From NCBI GenBank assembly GCA_047632755.1, contig JBLIDT010000007.1, positions 82,388-146,387 on the forward strand: a stretch of DNA of 64,000 nucleotides, in the 5' to 3' direction. Positions 28,807 through 37,374 of this stretch are shown one piece after another (position 1 is the first letter of the stretch; each line of letters begins with the position of its first letter). The position numbers and the translations under genes were made by a program. The notes beneath the pieces were generated by a model, which did not search any database, had not been told where the DNA came from, and saw only the letters and a list, made by a program, of their open reading frames with translations. This DNA comes from JAKVAV01 sp047632755. GTDB taxonomy: Bacteria; Bacteroidota; Bacteroidia; Flavobacteriales_D; Cryomorphaceae.

Positions 28807-29751
28807 ATGGAATTTATCCAGATAGTTGCAGGTCTATTACTATTGGTTTTAGGCGGTGATTATTTAGTAAAGGGAGCTTCTGGGATTGCACTTAAGATGG
28901 ACATTCCACCCATGTTGGTTGGGATGACAGTAGTAGCCCTTGGTACTTCTTCACCCGAACTTGTCGTAAGCTTGAAAGCTGCTTTGGATGGAAAGCCCGA
29001 TATCTCAGTAGGAAATGTCGTGGGTTCCAACATCGCCAACGTTGCCCTCATCCTTGGAATTACAACCATTATTTTCCCAATGGCAATCCAGAAGCGGGCT
29101 CTTAAGGTCGACTGGCTCGTGATGATGGTAGCCAGCCTCCTATTTTATCTCTTTGCGCTTGACGGTGGCTTTTCTCGATTTGAGGGAGGGCTGTTCGTCT
29201 CATTATTAGGCATCTTTATTGGTGTAAGCTTCTATCAAGCAAAGAAGAACAAAACAGATGTTTTGAACGAAAGTGATGTGCTCAAACCCGAAACGGGTCG
29301 AAAATGGGGGGTCTTGGTTTTGTTTGTTGCTCTGGGAACCGTAGGATTGCTTTTAGGTGCACAGTGGTTTTTGTTGGGAGCAGAATCCATAGCGCGAAAC
29401 TTCGGAGTCTCCGATCGGGTTATCGCCATTACCTTGGTTGCCTTTGGCACTAGCGTGCCCGAGCTCGCCGCATCCATCGTTGCAGCTTTTAAAAAGGAGA
29501 CGGATATTTCATTGGGAAATATTGTCGGCTCAAACTTGTTTAACCTTTTTGCCATCATTGGAATTACCTCAATCGTTACTCCGATTCGAGTGGCCCCTGA
29601 AATTTTATCTAATGATATTTTCTGGATGTTGGGAACCTCATTTGCCATTTTACCTCTGGCATTATTAAAGATGCGTTTGGGTCGAATTGACGGAATTATT
29701 TTTCTGTCGACCTATGTGTTGTTTGTCTATTTTCTTCTGTCGACCCTATAA
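28807..29751 (+). CDS. Ca2+/Na+ antiporter of the CaCA family (YrbG-like)
   Basis: 314 residues, about ten membrane segments in two inverted halves. Each half has the CaCA alpha-repeat signature: GTSSPELVVSLKAAL with ISVGNVVGSNIANVALILG (about residues 47-87), and GTSVPELAASIVAAF with ISLGNIVGSNLFNLFAIIG (about residues 218-258). The Glu in S-P-E-L/V-P-E-L is the ion-binding residue of this family. It exchanges cations across the inner membrane; the exact ion pair is not decidable from sequence. It begins one base after the tatA-like stop codon, so the two are cotranscribed. Confidence 0.92.
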   Translation: MEFIQIVAGLLLLVLGGDYLVKGASGIALKMDIPPMLVGMTVVALGTSSPELVVSLKAALDGKPDISVGNVVGSNIANVALILGITTIIFPMAIQKRALKVDWLVMMVASLLFYLFALDGGFSRFEGGLFVSLLGIFIGVSFYQAKKNKTDVLNESDVLKPETGRKWGVLVLFVALGTVGLLLGAQWFLLGAESIARNFGVSDRVIAITLVAFGTSVPELAASIVAAFKKETDISLGNIVGSNLFNLFAIIGITSIVTPIRVAPEILSNDIFWMLGTSFAILPLALLKMRLGRIDGIIFLSTYVLFVYFLLSTL

Positions 29752-29752
29752 A

Positions 29753-29818
29753 AACACCCATCCTTCAGCATTATTCTATCTTTTATTTCGGTAGTACCCC
29801 AAAAAAAATGGGGGTGTT
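29753..29818 (+). other. two mutually exclusive stem candidates in the antiporter-glnN spacer
   Basis: AACACCC (29753-29759) can pair with GGGTGTT (29812-29818), or the local ACCCC (29796-29800) can pair with GGGGT (29811-29815) around an A-rich loop. Both use the same G-run. The element follows the antiporter gene and precedes the predicted glnN -7 box. It could be a weak terminator or a regulatory site; a function is not established. Confidence 0.35.
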
Positions 29819-29863
29819 GACAATTTGTTAGCTTTTTTATGTCGGTTACCTGATGGTAAAAAT

Positions 29864-29871
29864 TAATTTTG
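29864..29871 (+). promoter_or_regulatory. candidate glnN promoter, -7 box
   Basis: TAATTTTG fits TAnnTTTG, 23 bases before the ATG. No TTG at the right spacing is visible, so a regulator or a weak promoter is possible. Confidence 0.45.
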
Positions 29872-29894
29872 GCGAATAATTTCAAAAAACCACC

Positions 29895-32084
29895 ATGGCA
29901 ACTTTTAGATTTAAAGCATTAGAAGATGTATTGGGCAGAAAAGCTCTAACACATCAAGCCCCTTCAGACAAGATTTCTGACTATTTTGGTAAGAACGTTT
30001 TTAACATGAATCGCATGCGCGAACATGTGTCTGAGCAAGCCATGAAGGCTCTGATGGTTGCAATGGATACAGGCTCGCGAATCCCAAGAAGTCTTGCAGA
30101 TCAGGTTGCTCTTGCCATGAAAGATTGGGCGATCGACAATGGTGCCACTCATTACACTCACTGGTTTCAGCCATTAACAGGGTCTACTGCAGAAAAGCAC
30201 GACTCTTTCTTTACTCCATTGGAAAATGGACATTCCATGGAACGTTTCTCTGGTACTAATTTGGTGCAGCAAGAACCTGACGCTTCCTCTTTTCCGAATG
30301 GAGGAATTCGAAATACATTCGAAGCTCGAGGCTACACAGCATGGGATCCGTCTTCACCCGCTTTCATTATTGGAAAGACTCTCTGTGTTCCAACAATCTT
30401 TATAGCCTACACAGGTGAAGCGCTCGACAATAAGATGCCGCTTCTCAAATCAGTTCATGCCATTGACAAAGCTGCCGTGAGAGTTTGCAAGTACTTTGAC
30501 AAGAATGTGAATAGAGTAATGACCACTCTTGGTTGGGAACAAGAGTATTTCTTAATTGACAGTGCACTATATAATGCGCGTCCAGATATTCAATTTACGG
30601 GTAGAGCACTTTTCGGGCATAACCCAGCGAAAGGGCAACAACTCGATGATCACTATTTTGGAACCATTCCTGAAAGAGTTCACGCCTTCATGCGTGATTT
30701 TGAAATGGAGTCTCACCTATTGGGCATACCTGTTACCACAAGGCACAATGAAGTAGCTCCGAATCAGTTTGAAGCTGCTCCAATGTTTGAAGAGGTAAAC
30801 CTCTCAAACGATCACAACCTTCTTTTTATGGATATCTTAGAGAAGGTGGCACAGAAGCACCACTTTAGGGTACTTCTTCACGAGAAGCCCTTTGCAGGGC
30901 TAAATGGTAGCGGAAAACACAACAACTGGAGTTTGGCTACGGACACTGGTGTGAACTTACTTGCGCCGGGTAAGAATCCAAAGTCGAACATGCAATTTTT
31001 GACTTTTTTAATTAATACCATCAAAGCCATTGCTGACAATGCCGACGTGCTGAGAGCAACAATTGCAACGGCAGGAAATGAACACCGCCTTGGTGCGAAT
31101 GAAGCGCCACCAGCCATTATTTCTGTCTTCATTGGTTCGCAGTTGACACGGCTTCTAGATGATCTTGAAAAAAGTATCAAGGCTGGAAAAATGACTCCCG
31201 ACGACAAGACTCAACTGAAGTTGAACATCGGGAAAATTCCCGAGATACTTTTAGACAATACTGATCGAAACAGAACTTCACCATTCGCTTTTACAGGAAA
31301 TAAATTTGAATTCCGTGCGGTTGGCTCAACCGCTAATTGTGGAGTTCCTATGACTGGATTGAATGCAATCGTTGCAAAGCAGCTCGATCTCTTCGCCAAT
31401 GAAGTGGATGCTGCTATCAAAAACGGTGTAAAGAGGGATGAGGCCATTTTGAAGGAGCTTCAGAAATTGATTACGGCCTCTAAGCAAATTAGATTCGAAG
31501 GAAACGGCTACGGTGATGAATGGGTAAAAGAAGCTAAAAAGCGAGGTCTAGCAAACGTCAAGGATGCGCCAAGAGCTCTCCTGGCTCTTAAGAGCAAAAA
31601 AGTAAAAGACCTTTACGGAGAGTTGGGTATCCTCACCGAGCGAGAATTAGAAGCGAGAGTCGAGATTGAATTGGAGAAGTATCAAATGCAAATCCAGATT
31701 GAATCTCGTATGTGCGGAGAGGTGGCAAACAATTACATCCTTCCTGCGGCTTTGAGGTATCAAAAAATGTTGACCGACAATGTGAAGGGAATAATGGATG
31801 TTCTTCCAAAAGATGATGCGGAAAAATCGTCCAAAGTTCAGATAGGCCTTATTAAAGAAATTTCTGAACGGGTAGAAGTGATCAAGACGTCGATTGATGA
31901 AATGATTGAAGAAAGAAAAAAGGCCAACAATATAGAAGATGCTGAAAAGAAAGCAGAGGCGTATTGCGATAAGGTTAAGCCATTTATGGGCGTAATAAGG
32001 TATCATGCTGACAAGCTAGAACTCATCGTCGACGATGAGATGTGGCCCTTGCCAAAACTCAGAGAAATACTCTTTACTAAATGA
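29895..32084 (+). CDS. glnN: type III glutamine synthetase
   Basis: 729 residues, the size of the large GSIII enzymes typical of Bacteroidota and cyanobacteria (GSI is about 470). It makes glutamine from glutamate, ammonia and ATP in the cytoplasm. Motifs: the N-terminal GSIII-specific region with KYFDKNVNRVMTTLGWEQEY near residue 203, metal/glutamate ligands in TRHNEVAPNQFEAAPMFEEV (about 281-300), EKPFAGLNGSGKHNNWSLAT (about 331-350), AGNEHRLGANEAPPAIISVF (about 393-412), and the C-terminal catalytic NRTSPFAFTGNKFEFRAVGS (about 457-476). A helical C-terminal extension follows. Single gene with its own -7 box and a strong terminator; nitrogen control is likely but no operator was recognised. 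Confidence 0.96.
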   Translation: MATFRFKALEDVLGRKALTHQAPSDKISDYFGKNVFNMNRMREHVSEQAMKALMVAMDTGSRIPRSLADQVALAMKDWAIDNGATHYTHWFQPLTGSTAEKHDSFFTPLENGHSMERFSGTNLVQQEPDASSFPNGGIRNTFEARGYTAWDPSSPAFIIGKTLCVPTIFIAYTGEALDNKMPLLKSVHAIDKAAVRVCKYFDKNVNRVMTTLGWEQEYFLIDSALYNARPDIQFTGRALFGHNPAKGQQLDDHYFGTIPERVHAFMRDFEMESHLLGIPVTTRHNEVAPNQFEAAPMFEEVNLSNDHNLLFMDILEKVAQKHHFRVLLHEKPFAGLNGSGKHNNWSLATDTGVNLLAPGKNPKSNMQFLTFLINTIKAIADNADVLRATIATAGNEHRLGANEAPPAIISVFIGSQLTRLLDDLEKSIKAGKMTPDDKTQLKLNIGKIPEILLDNTDRNRTSPFAFTGNKFEFRAVGSTANCGVPMTGLNAIVAKQLDLFANEVDAAIKNGVKRDEAILKELQKLITASKQIRFEGNGYGDEWVKEAKKRGLANVKDAPRALLALKSKKVKDLYGELGILTERELEARVEIELEKYQMQIQIESRMCGEVANNYILPAALRYQKMLTDNVKGIMDVLPKDDAEKSSKVQIGLIKEISERVEVIKTSIDEMIEERKKANNIEDAEKKAEAYCDKVKPFMGVIRYHADKLELIVDDEMWPLPKLREILFTK

Positions 32085-32088
32085 TTTT

Positions 32089-32118
32089 AAAAGGCTCCTT
32101 CGGGAGTCTTTTTTTTTT
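32089..32118 (+). terminator. terminator after glnN with UUCG tetraloop
   Basis: AAAAGGCTCC, loop TTCG, GGAGTCTTTT followed by a long T-tract. The stem closes with C(UUCG)G and contains one G-T pair. Confidence 0.9.
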
Positions 32119-32193
32119 GGACTTCAATAGTCTTGCTCTTCCTTTTAGGCTCGTTTGTAGGAAATAATTATTTTCGGGCATTCTTTTCACTAC

Positions 32194-34212
32194 ATGACTA
32201 ATTTCAACACGATGATTTTTACGAAAGGGTTATTTACTTTTTGCCTCGCTGCACTGGTGTCGGTATCGCTTATGGCTCAGGCTGATCAGTTCACTAAAGA
32301 GGCTGATAATGCCTATGCGAACGAAGCCTATTTTGAGGCTATTGATCTCTATAAAAAGGCTTATTCGAAAGCATCTGACTCGGAAGAAAAGTCGCGAATG
32401 CTCTTCCAAATCGCAGAATCGTACCGAATGATACTCGATTATGATCAACAAGTAATTTGGTATGACAAAGCGCTAAAGGCACAATACGACAATCCAGAGG
32501 CATTTCTCTACTTGGCTCAGGCCTATCACCGTCAGGGTGACTTTGCCCAGGCCATTGAGTATTACAATAAATACAAAGACGCAGCCCCCGACCCATTGAA
32601 GGCCGAAATCGGTTTGGAGCAGGCTGAAATTGCCAAAGAATTTAGAGACAACCCATCCCGTTATATTGTCCAAAATGAAATATTGCTCAATTCTGCTGAG
32701 TATGACTTCTCACCTGGATGGGCAGGAGATGACTTCAATACCATTTACTTCAGTTCTTCACGTCAAGGTGCTCAGGGTATGGCGATAGATCTCAGAACTG
32801 GAGAAAGTTTCCAAGATATTTTCTTCACTACTCGTGATCAGAAAGGAAAATGGAGCGAGCCTGAGCGCTTAACCTACCGCATCAATACCATTCACAATGA
32901 AGCTACACCACGCTTGACTAGTGCCTTTGACATGATGGTGTTCACGAGGTGCGAGAGTTCAAAAGATAACAACAAAGGGTGTAATGTGATGATTACTCGC
33001 AAAACGGGAGATCAATGGTCAACTGCACAAGTAGTAGAAGTGAAGAATGATCAAAGTACAGAAAACACTACGGCAGGTCATCCCGCTTTGACGGTCGATG
33101 AGACGCACATTGTTTTTGCCAGTGATATGCCGGGAGGAATGGGAGGAAGAGATCTTTGGATTGCTCCTTTCGACAAAGCCTCAATGACGGCGGGTACACC
33201 TGTAAATTTAGGGCCTTCGATAAACACAAAAGGGGATGAGATGTTCCCTTTCATTCGTCAGAATGGCGCACTCTACTTCGCTTCAAGCGGACTCATCGGA
33301 ATGGGTGGCATGGATAACTTCGTTGCTGAAAGCAATGGAGAAAATACTTGGGGCAATGTTGAGAACCTTGGAGCGCCAATCAATTCGATTGGTCACGATT
33401 TTGGAATTATCTGGGAGGGAGATTCTGAAAGAGGGTACTTCTCGTCAGACCGCAACGGAGGAAAAGGAAAGGATGATATATACTCGTTTAACTTACCACC
33501 ACTGCTATTCGCTCTTGACGGTGTAGTTTATGACAAGGACACGCAACAACCAGTATCTGAGGCTACCATTAAAGTCATTGGGAGCGATGGAGCTTCATTC
33601 GAAGCTTCGACAGATGCAGGTGGAGCCTTCTCTTTTGCAGAAAAAGGAGAGGAACGTTACATTAATCCTGAAACGAATTATTCGATTGAAGTTTCGAAAC
33701 CAGACTACCTCGTAGCAAAGGATCAAATCAGCACGGTGGGTATTCCTGAATCCACTACATTTTTGAAAGAATACTTCATCACATTTACTGCTCCTGATAA
33801 GGCCATCGAATTCCCAGAAGTTCGGTATGCATACAACAAGGCAGAACTTCAAGTAAATGATGAGGTAAACTCTTTGGATTCATTGGACTTCCTTTTCAAT
33901 GTATTGTCAGACAACCCAACGATTATCATCGAACTACAGGCGCACACAGATTCTAGAGGTAAGGACCCTTACAACAAAGACCTTTCTCAAAGAAGGGCTG
34001 AAAGTTGTGTTGAATATTTGTCTTCTAAGGGAATTCCTACTGAACGAATGGTGGCCAAAGGATACGGTGAAGGCAAACTTCGGATAAGCGACAAACAGAT
34101 TGCTGCCTTGGCAACCGAAGAAGAAAAAGAAGCCGCTCACCAGAAGAATAGACGGACGGAATTCACTGTACTAAGTTTCGATTATGTGCCGATGGAAGAG
34201 TCGGACAACTAG
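32194..34212 (+). CDS. OmpA-family protein with TPR, beta-propeller and CRD domains (PorE-like)
   Basis: 672 residues. Signal peptide MIFTKGLFTFCLAALVSVSL then MAQADQ; the start is the ATG at 32194 or, equally plausibly, at 32212. Domains: TPR-like repeats ~25-135, a PD40/WD40-like beta-propeller ~160-430 (repeated IYFSSSRQG, LYFASSGLIGMGGMD and YFSSDRNGGKGKDDIY), a carboxypeptidase-regulatory-like domain ~438-530 (LDGVVYDKDTQQPVSEATIK), and a C-terminal OmpA peptidoglycan-binding domain ~545-672 (ELQAHTDSRG, LSQRRAESCVEYL). The order and length match the T9SS component PorE of Porphyromonas gingivalis. That protein is a lipoprotein, whereas no lipobox Cys is seen here, so it may be a paralogue. 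Predicted periplasmic and bound to peptidoglycan. Monocistronic with a terminator. Confidence 0.85.
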   Translation: MTNFNTMIFTKGLFTFCLAALVSVSLMAQADQFTKEADNAYANEAYFEAIDLYKKAYSKASDSEEKSRMLFQIAESYRMILDYDQQVIWYDKALKAQYDNPEAFLYLAQAYHRQGDFAQAIEYYNKYKDAAPDPLKAEIGLEQAEIAKEFRDNPSRYIVQNEILLNSAEYDFSPGWAGDDFNTIYFSSSRQGAQGMAIDLRTGESFQDIFFTTRDQKGKWSEPERLTYRINTIHNEATPRLTSAFDMMVFTRCESSKDNNKGCNVMITRKTGDQWSTAQVVEVKNDQSTENTTAGHPALTVDETHIVFASDMPGGMGGRDLWIAPFDKASMTAGTPVNLGPSINTKGDEMFPFIRQNGALYFASSGLIGMGGMDNFVAESNGENTWGNVENLGAPINSIGHDFGIIWEGDSERGYFSSDRNGGKGKDDIYSFNLPPLLFALDGVVYDKDTQQPVSEATIKVIGSDGASFEASTDAGGAFSFAEKGEERYINPETNYSIEVSKPDYLVAKDQISTVGIPESTTFLKEYFITFTAPDKAIEFPEVRYAYNKAELQVNDEVNSLDSLDFLFNVLSDNPTIIIELQAHTDSRGKDPYNKDLSQRRAESCVEYLSSKGIPTERMVAKGYGEGKLRISDKQIAALATEEEKEAAHQKNRRTEFTVLSFDYVPMEESDN

Positions 34213-34231
34213 ATACTTTTATATACTTTCT

Positions 34232-34265
34232 AGGCATTCCAAATCTTTTGGGATGCCTTTTTTTA
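34232..34265 (+). terminator. terminator after the PorE-like gene
   Basis: AGGCATTCC, nine-base loop, GGGATGCCT followed by a T-tract. It ends nine bases before the purM ATG. Confidence 0.85.
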
Positions 34266-34273
34266 TTTTATAA

Positions 34274-35443
34274 ATGAGTCAAGAGAAAAGATACCAAGCC
34301 AGAGGAGTAAGTGCTGGAAAGGAAGATGTTCATGCCGCTATAAAAAACATGGATAAAGGCCTTTTTCCAAAAGCTTTCTGCAAGATTGTTCCCGACTACC
34401 TCACTGGCAGTGATGACCACTGTTTGGTAATGCACGCTGACGGTGCTGGAACAAAATCGTCTTTGGCGTATGCTTATTGGAAAGAAACGGGTGATCTTTC
34501 CGTTTGGAAGGGAATTGCTCAGGATGCACTGATCATGAATATCGATGACCTTTTATGCGTGGGCTGTGTCGATAAAATATTGGTGAGCTCGACGATTGGG
34601 CGAAACAAGAACCTGATCACTGGTGAAGTCATCAAAGCCTTGATCGAAGGCACCGAAGAAGTGCTGGAAAGTCTTCGGTCGATGGGGATAGAAGTCAGAA
34701 GTACAGGCGGCGAAACAGCCGATGTAGGTGACTTGGTTAGAACAGTGATTGTAGACAGCACGGTCACTTCTAGAATGCGTCGTGATGAAGTGGTAGACAA
34801 TTCAAATATCAAACCCGGTCAGGTGATCGTCGGGCTATCCTCAACAGGACAAGCCGCCTACGAAAGTGAATACAACGCAGGTATGGGCAGCAATGGCTTA
34901 ACCTCGGCAAGACACGACGTGTTTAGTTCTGAGGTGGGTCAAAAGTTCCCAGAGACATTCGATCCTGCCGTGCCGAAAGATCTTGTCTATTCAGGTGCAT
35001 ATGCGCTCACAGATCGAGTGGATTCAATGCCCATTGATATAGGCAGAGCGGTACTTTCCCCAACGCGGACATATGCCCCTGTTATTAAGGCAATTTTGGA
35101 AAAAGGGCGAGAACAAATTGGCGGAATGGTTCACTGCAGTGGTGGAGCACAAACCAAGGTTTTACATTTTATTGACGAGTACCATATTATCAAAGACAAT
35201 TTATTCCCTGTTCCACCGCTATTCAAACTCATTCAAGAAACTTCGGGTACTGACTGGAAGGAAATGTACAAGGTTTTCAATATGGGACACCGGATGGAAA
35301 TCTATTGCGATCCAGCTTTTGCCAATACGATTATAGAAATTTCTAAATCCTTTGATATCGATGCGCAAATCGTGGGAAGGGTAGAAGAAGGAGAGAAAGC
35401 TTTGACCATAACTAGTGAAAATGGAACATTCCAATACGATTAA
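34274..35443 (+). CDS. purM: phosphoribosylformylglycinamidine cyclo-ligase (AIR synthase)
   Basis: 389 residues, somewhat longer than the ~345 of E. coli but typical of Bacteroidota PurM. It closes the imidazole ring of AIR from FGAM using ATP, in purine synthesis. Visible features: the N-terminal RYQARGVSAGKEDVHAAI, the nucleotide/metal region MHADGAGTKSSLAYAYWKET (about 52-71), DALIMNIDDLLCVG (about 86-99), STGGETADVGDLVR (about 145-158), VIVGLSSTGQAAYESEYNAG (about 187-206), and GMVHCSGGAQTKVLHFIDE (about 280-298). It starts a compact gene string; prfA begins three bases after its stop. Confidence 0.93.
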   Translation: MSQEKRYQARGVSAGKEDVHAAIKNMDKGLFPKAFCKIVPDYLTGSDDHCLVMHADGAGTKSSLAYAYWKETGDLSVWKGIAQDALIMNIDDLLCVGCVDKILVSSTIGRNKNLITGEVIKALIEGTEEVLESLRSMGIEVRSTGGETADVGDLVRTVIVDSTVTSRMRRDEVVDNSNIKPGQVIVGLSSTGQAAYESEYNAGMGSNGLTSARHDVFSSEVGQKFPETFDPAVPKDLVYSGAYALTDRVDSMPIDIGRAVLSPTRTYAPVIKAILEKGREQIGGMVHCSGGAQTKVLHFIDEYHIIKDNLFPVPPLFKLIQETSGTDWKEMYKVFNMGHRMEIYCDPAFANTIIEISKSFDIDAQIVGRVEEGEKALTITSENGTFQYD

Positions 35444-35446
35444 GCA

Positions 35447-36535
35447 ATGAACGAAAAAGAGATATTGTCAAAATTGGGTGCCATCAAAGATCACTACCTC
35501 GAGGTAGGAAAAAGAATCATTGACCCTGAGGTTATTATGGATACCAAGCGCTACGTCAAGTATTCCAAAGAATACAAGGAGTTGGAACCCGTTGCCGAAG
35601 CGTTTGATAGCTACAAATTGCTTTATGATAATATAGACAATGCCAAGGAGATAATCCAAAATGAAACGGATGCGGACTTCAAGGAAATGGCCAAGGCAGA
35701 GCTCAATGAGCTTTTAGGCGAAAAAGGAAAGCTGGAGGAAGAAATTAAACTTCTTCTAATTCCCAAGGATCCCGAGGATTCTAAGAATGCTGTTGTCGAA
35801 ATTCGCGGTGGAACTGGAGGAGACGAAGCCGCTATTTTCGCCGGAGACCTCTTTAGAATGTACTCAAAGTACGTAGAGAGCAAAGGGTGGAAGATGGAGA
35901 TGGTCGACACCAATTACGGTTCATCAGGAGGCTTTAAAGAAGTCATCTTCAATGTAACGGGAAACAATGTCTACGGAATCATGAAGTACGAGGGTGGAGT
36001 TCACCGTGTACAACGAGTTCCTCAAACGGAAACCCAAGGAAGAGTTCACACCAGTGCAGCCACGGTTATCGTTTTACCCGAAGCCGAAGAATTTGATGTG
36101 GAGGTTAAGGAATCAGATCTTCGTGTAGATAGTTATTGCAGTTCTGGGCCAGGAGGACAGTCTGTGAACACAACCTACTCAGCTATTCGATTGACGCACC
36201 TTCCAAGTGGCGTTGTCGCTCAATGCCAAGATCAAAAGTCGAAGTTGAAGAATTACGACAAAGCACTCAGCGTGCTTCGTTCACGGATCTATGAAATCGA
36301 GCTTCAGAAAAAGTTGGCGCTCGACTCCGAAAAGCGAAAATCAATGGTCTCTTCGGGTGATCGATCGGCAAAAATTAGAACGTACAATTACTCACAAGGT
36401 CGAGTTACGGATCACCGAATTAATTTGACAATCTACAATCTTTCGGGGGTAATGGATGGAGACCTTGATGAAATTATTGAATCCCTGCGTGTAGCTGAGA
36501 ATGCCGAAAAACTTCAAGCTAGTATAGAAACATAG
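35447..36535 (+). CDS. prfA: peptide chain release factor 1
   Basis: 362 residues. RF1 releases peptides at UAA and UAG. The catalytic GGQ loop is in SSGPGGQSVNTTYSAI (about residues 233-248). The codon-recognition tripeptide position reads VQRVPQTETQGR (near 188), i.e. P-Q-T; the P-x-T form marks RF1 rather than RF2 (S-P-F), though the central residue is usually A or V. As I recall, PQT is common in Bacteroidota. Other signatures are the coiled N-terminal domain and KIRTYNYSQGRVTDHRINLT near the C-terminus. It lies between purM and pyrF with 2-3 base gaps, so it is cotranscribed with nucleotide-synthesis genes. Confidence 0.96.
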   Translation: MNEKEILSKLGAIKDHYLEVGKRIIDPEVIMDTKRYVKYSKEYKELEPVAEAFDSYKLLYDNIDNAKEIIQNETDADFKEMAKAELNELLGEKGKLEEEIKLLLIPKDPEDSKNAVVEIRGGTGGDEAAIFAGDLFRMYSKYVESKGWKMEMVDTNYGSSGGFKEVIFNVTGNNVYGIMKYEGGVHRVQRVPQTETQGRVHTSAATVIVLPEAEEFDVEVKESDLRVDSYCSSGPGGQSVNTTYSAIRLTHLPSGVVAQCQDQKSKLKNYDKALSVLRSRIYEIELQKKLALDSEKRKSMVSSGDRSAKIRTYNYSQGRVTDHRINLTIYNLSGVMDGDLDEIIESLRVAENAEKLQASIET

Positions 36536-36537
36536 AC

Positions 36538-37344
36538 ATGAAGAAAGCCGATCTGGTTCAATTGATACACGAGAGAAAAAGCTTTCTCTGCGTTGGTTTG
36601 GATCCGAATCCCGAGAAGATGCCACAGCATATTCTTGAGATGGATGATCCGCTCTTCGAGTTCAATAAGCGCATCATCGATGCAACACGAGACTTCTGTG
36701 TCGCCTACAAGCCCAATACGGCTTTCTATGAGTCCCATGGAGCCAAAGGTTGGGAAGCTTTGAAGAAGACCAGAAATTACATCGGTTCCAGTCATTTCAC
36801 CATTGCAGATGCCAAGCGCGGCGATATTGGCAATACTTCGGGTATGTATGCAAAGGCATTTTTCGAAGATTCGGATTTTGACTCAGTAACCGTTGCCCCT
36901 TATATGGGCAGCGATTCGGTAAAACCCTTTCTTGGGTACGATGGCAAATGGGTCATTTTACTTGCGCTCACTTCAAATCAAGGTGCCGACGACTTTCAGT
37001 TCTTCTCTTCCGAGGAGGGTGAAAAGCTTTTTGAAAGAGTCCTTCGAGTAAGTCAGCTTTGGGGCGATGATCAAAACATGATGTACGTAGTAGGAGCAAC
37101 ACGGCCCGAGAATCTCAAAGAAATCCGCAAGATTATACCCAATCATTTTCTTCTAGTTCCTGGAGTCGGTGCTCAAGGAGGTAGCCTTGAAGAAGTCTGT
37201 AAATATGGCCTGAATGCCGACGTAGGTCTTTTGGTAAATTCAAGTCGTGGCATCATTCACGCCAGCTCTGGAAGAGATTTTGATGAGGTTGCTCGTGCTG
37301 AAGCTCAGAAGATTGCACAGAAAATGAAGGTTATTTTGTCTTAG
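36538..37344 (+). CDS. pyrF: orotidine 5'-phosphate decarboxylase
   Basis: 268 residues, the longer OMP-decarboxylase type (group 2, about 270 residues). It converts OMP to UMP, the last step of de novo UMP synthesis. The substrate-binding N-terminus is SFLCVGLDPNPEKMP. The catalytic signature is DAKRGDIGNTSGMYAKAFF (about residues 88-106), with the D-x-K-x-x-D charge network. The phosphate-binding C-terminal loop is LLVPGVGAQGG (about 203-213) followed by LLVNSSRGIIHAS. It starts two bases after the prfA stop. Confidence 0.94.
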   Translation: MKKADLVQLIHERKSFLCVGLDPNPEKMPQHILEMDDPLFEFNKRIIDATRDFCVAYKPNTAFYESHGAKGWEALKKTRNYIGSSHFTIADAKRGDIGNTSGMYAKAFFEDSDFDSVTVAPYMGSDSVKPFLGYDGKWVILLALTSNQGADDFQFFSSEEGEKLFERVLRVSQLWGDDQNMMYVVGATRPENLKEIRKIIPNHFLLVPGVGAQGGSLEEVCKYGLNADVGLLVNSSRGIIHASSGRDFDEVARAEAQKIAQKMKVILS

Positions 37345-37374
37345 ATTTTTTTATCTTGATGGAAATTCGTGACG

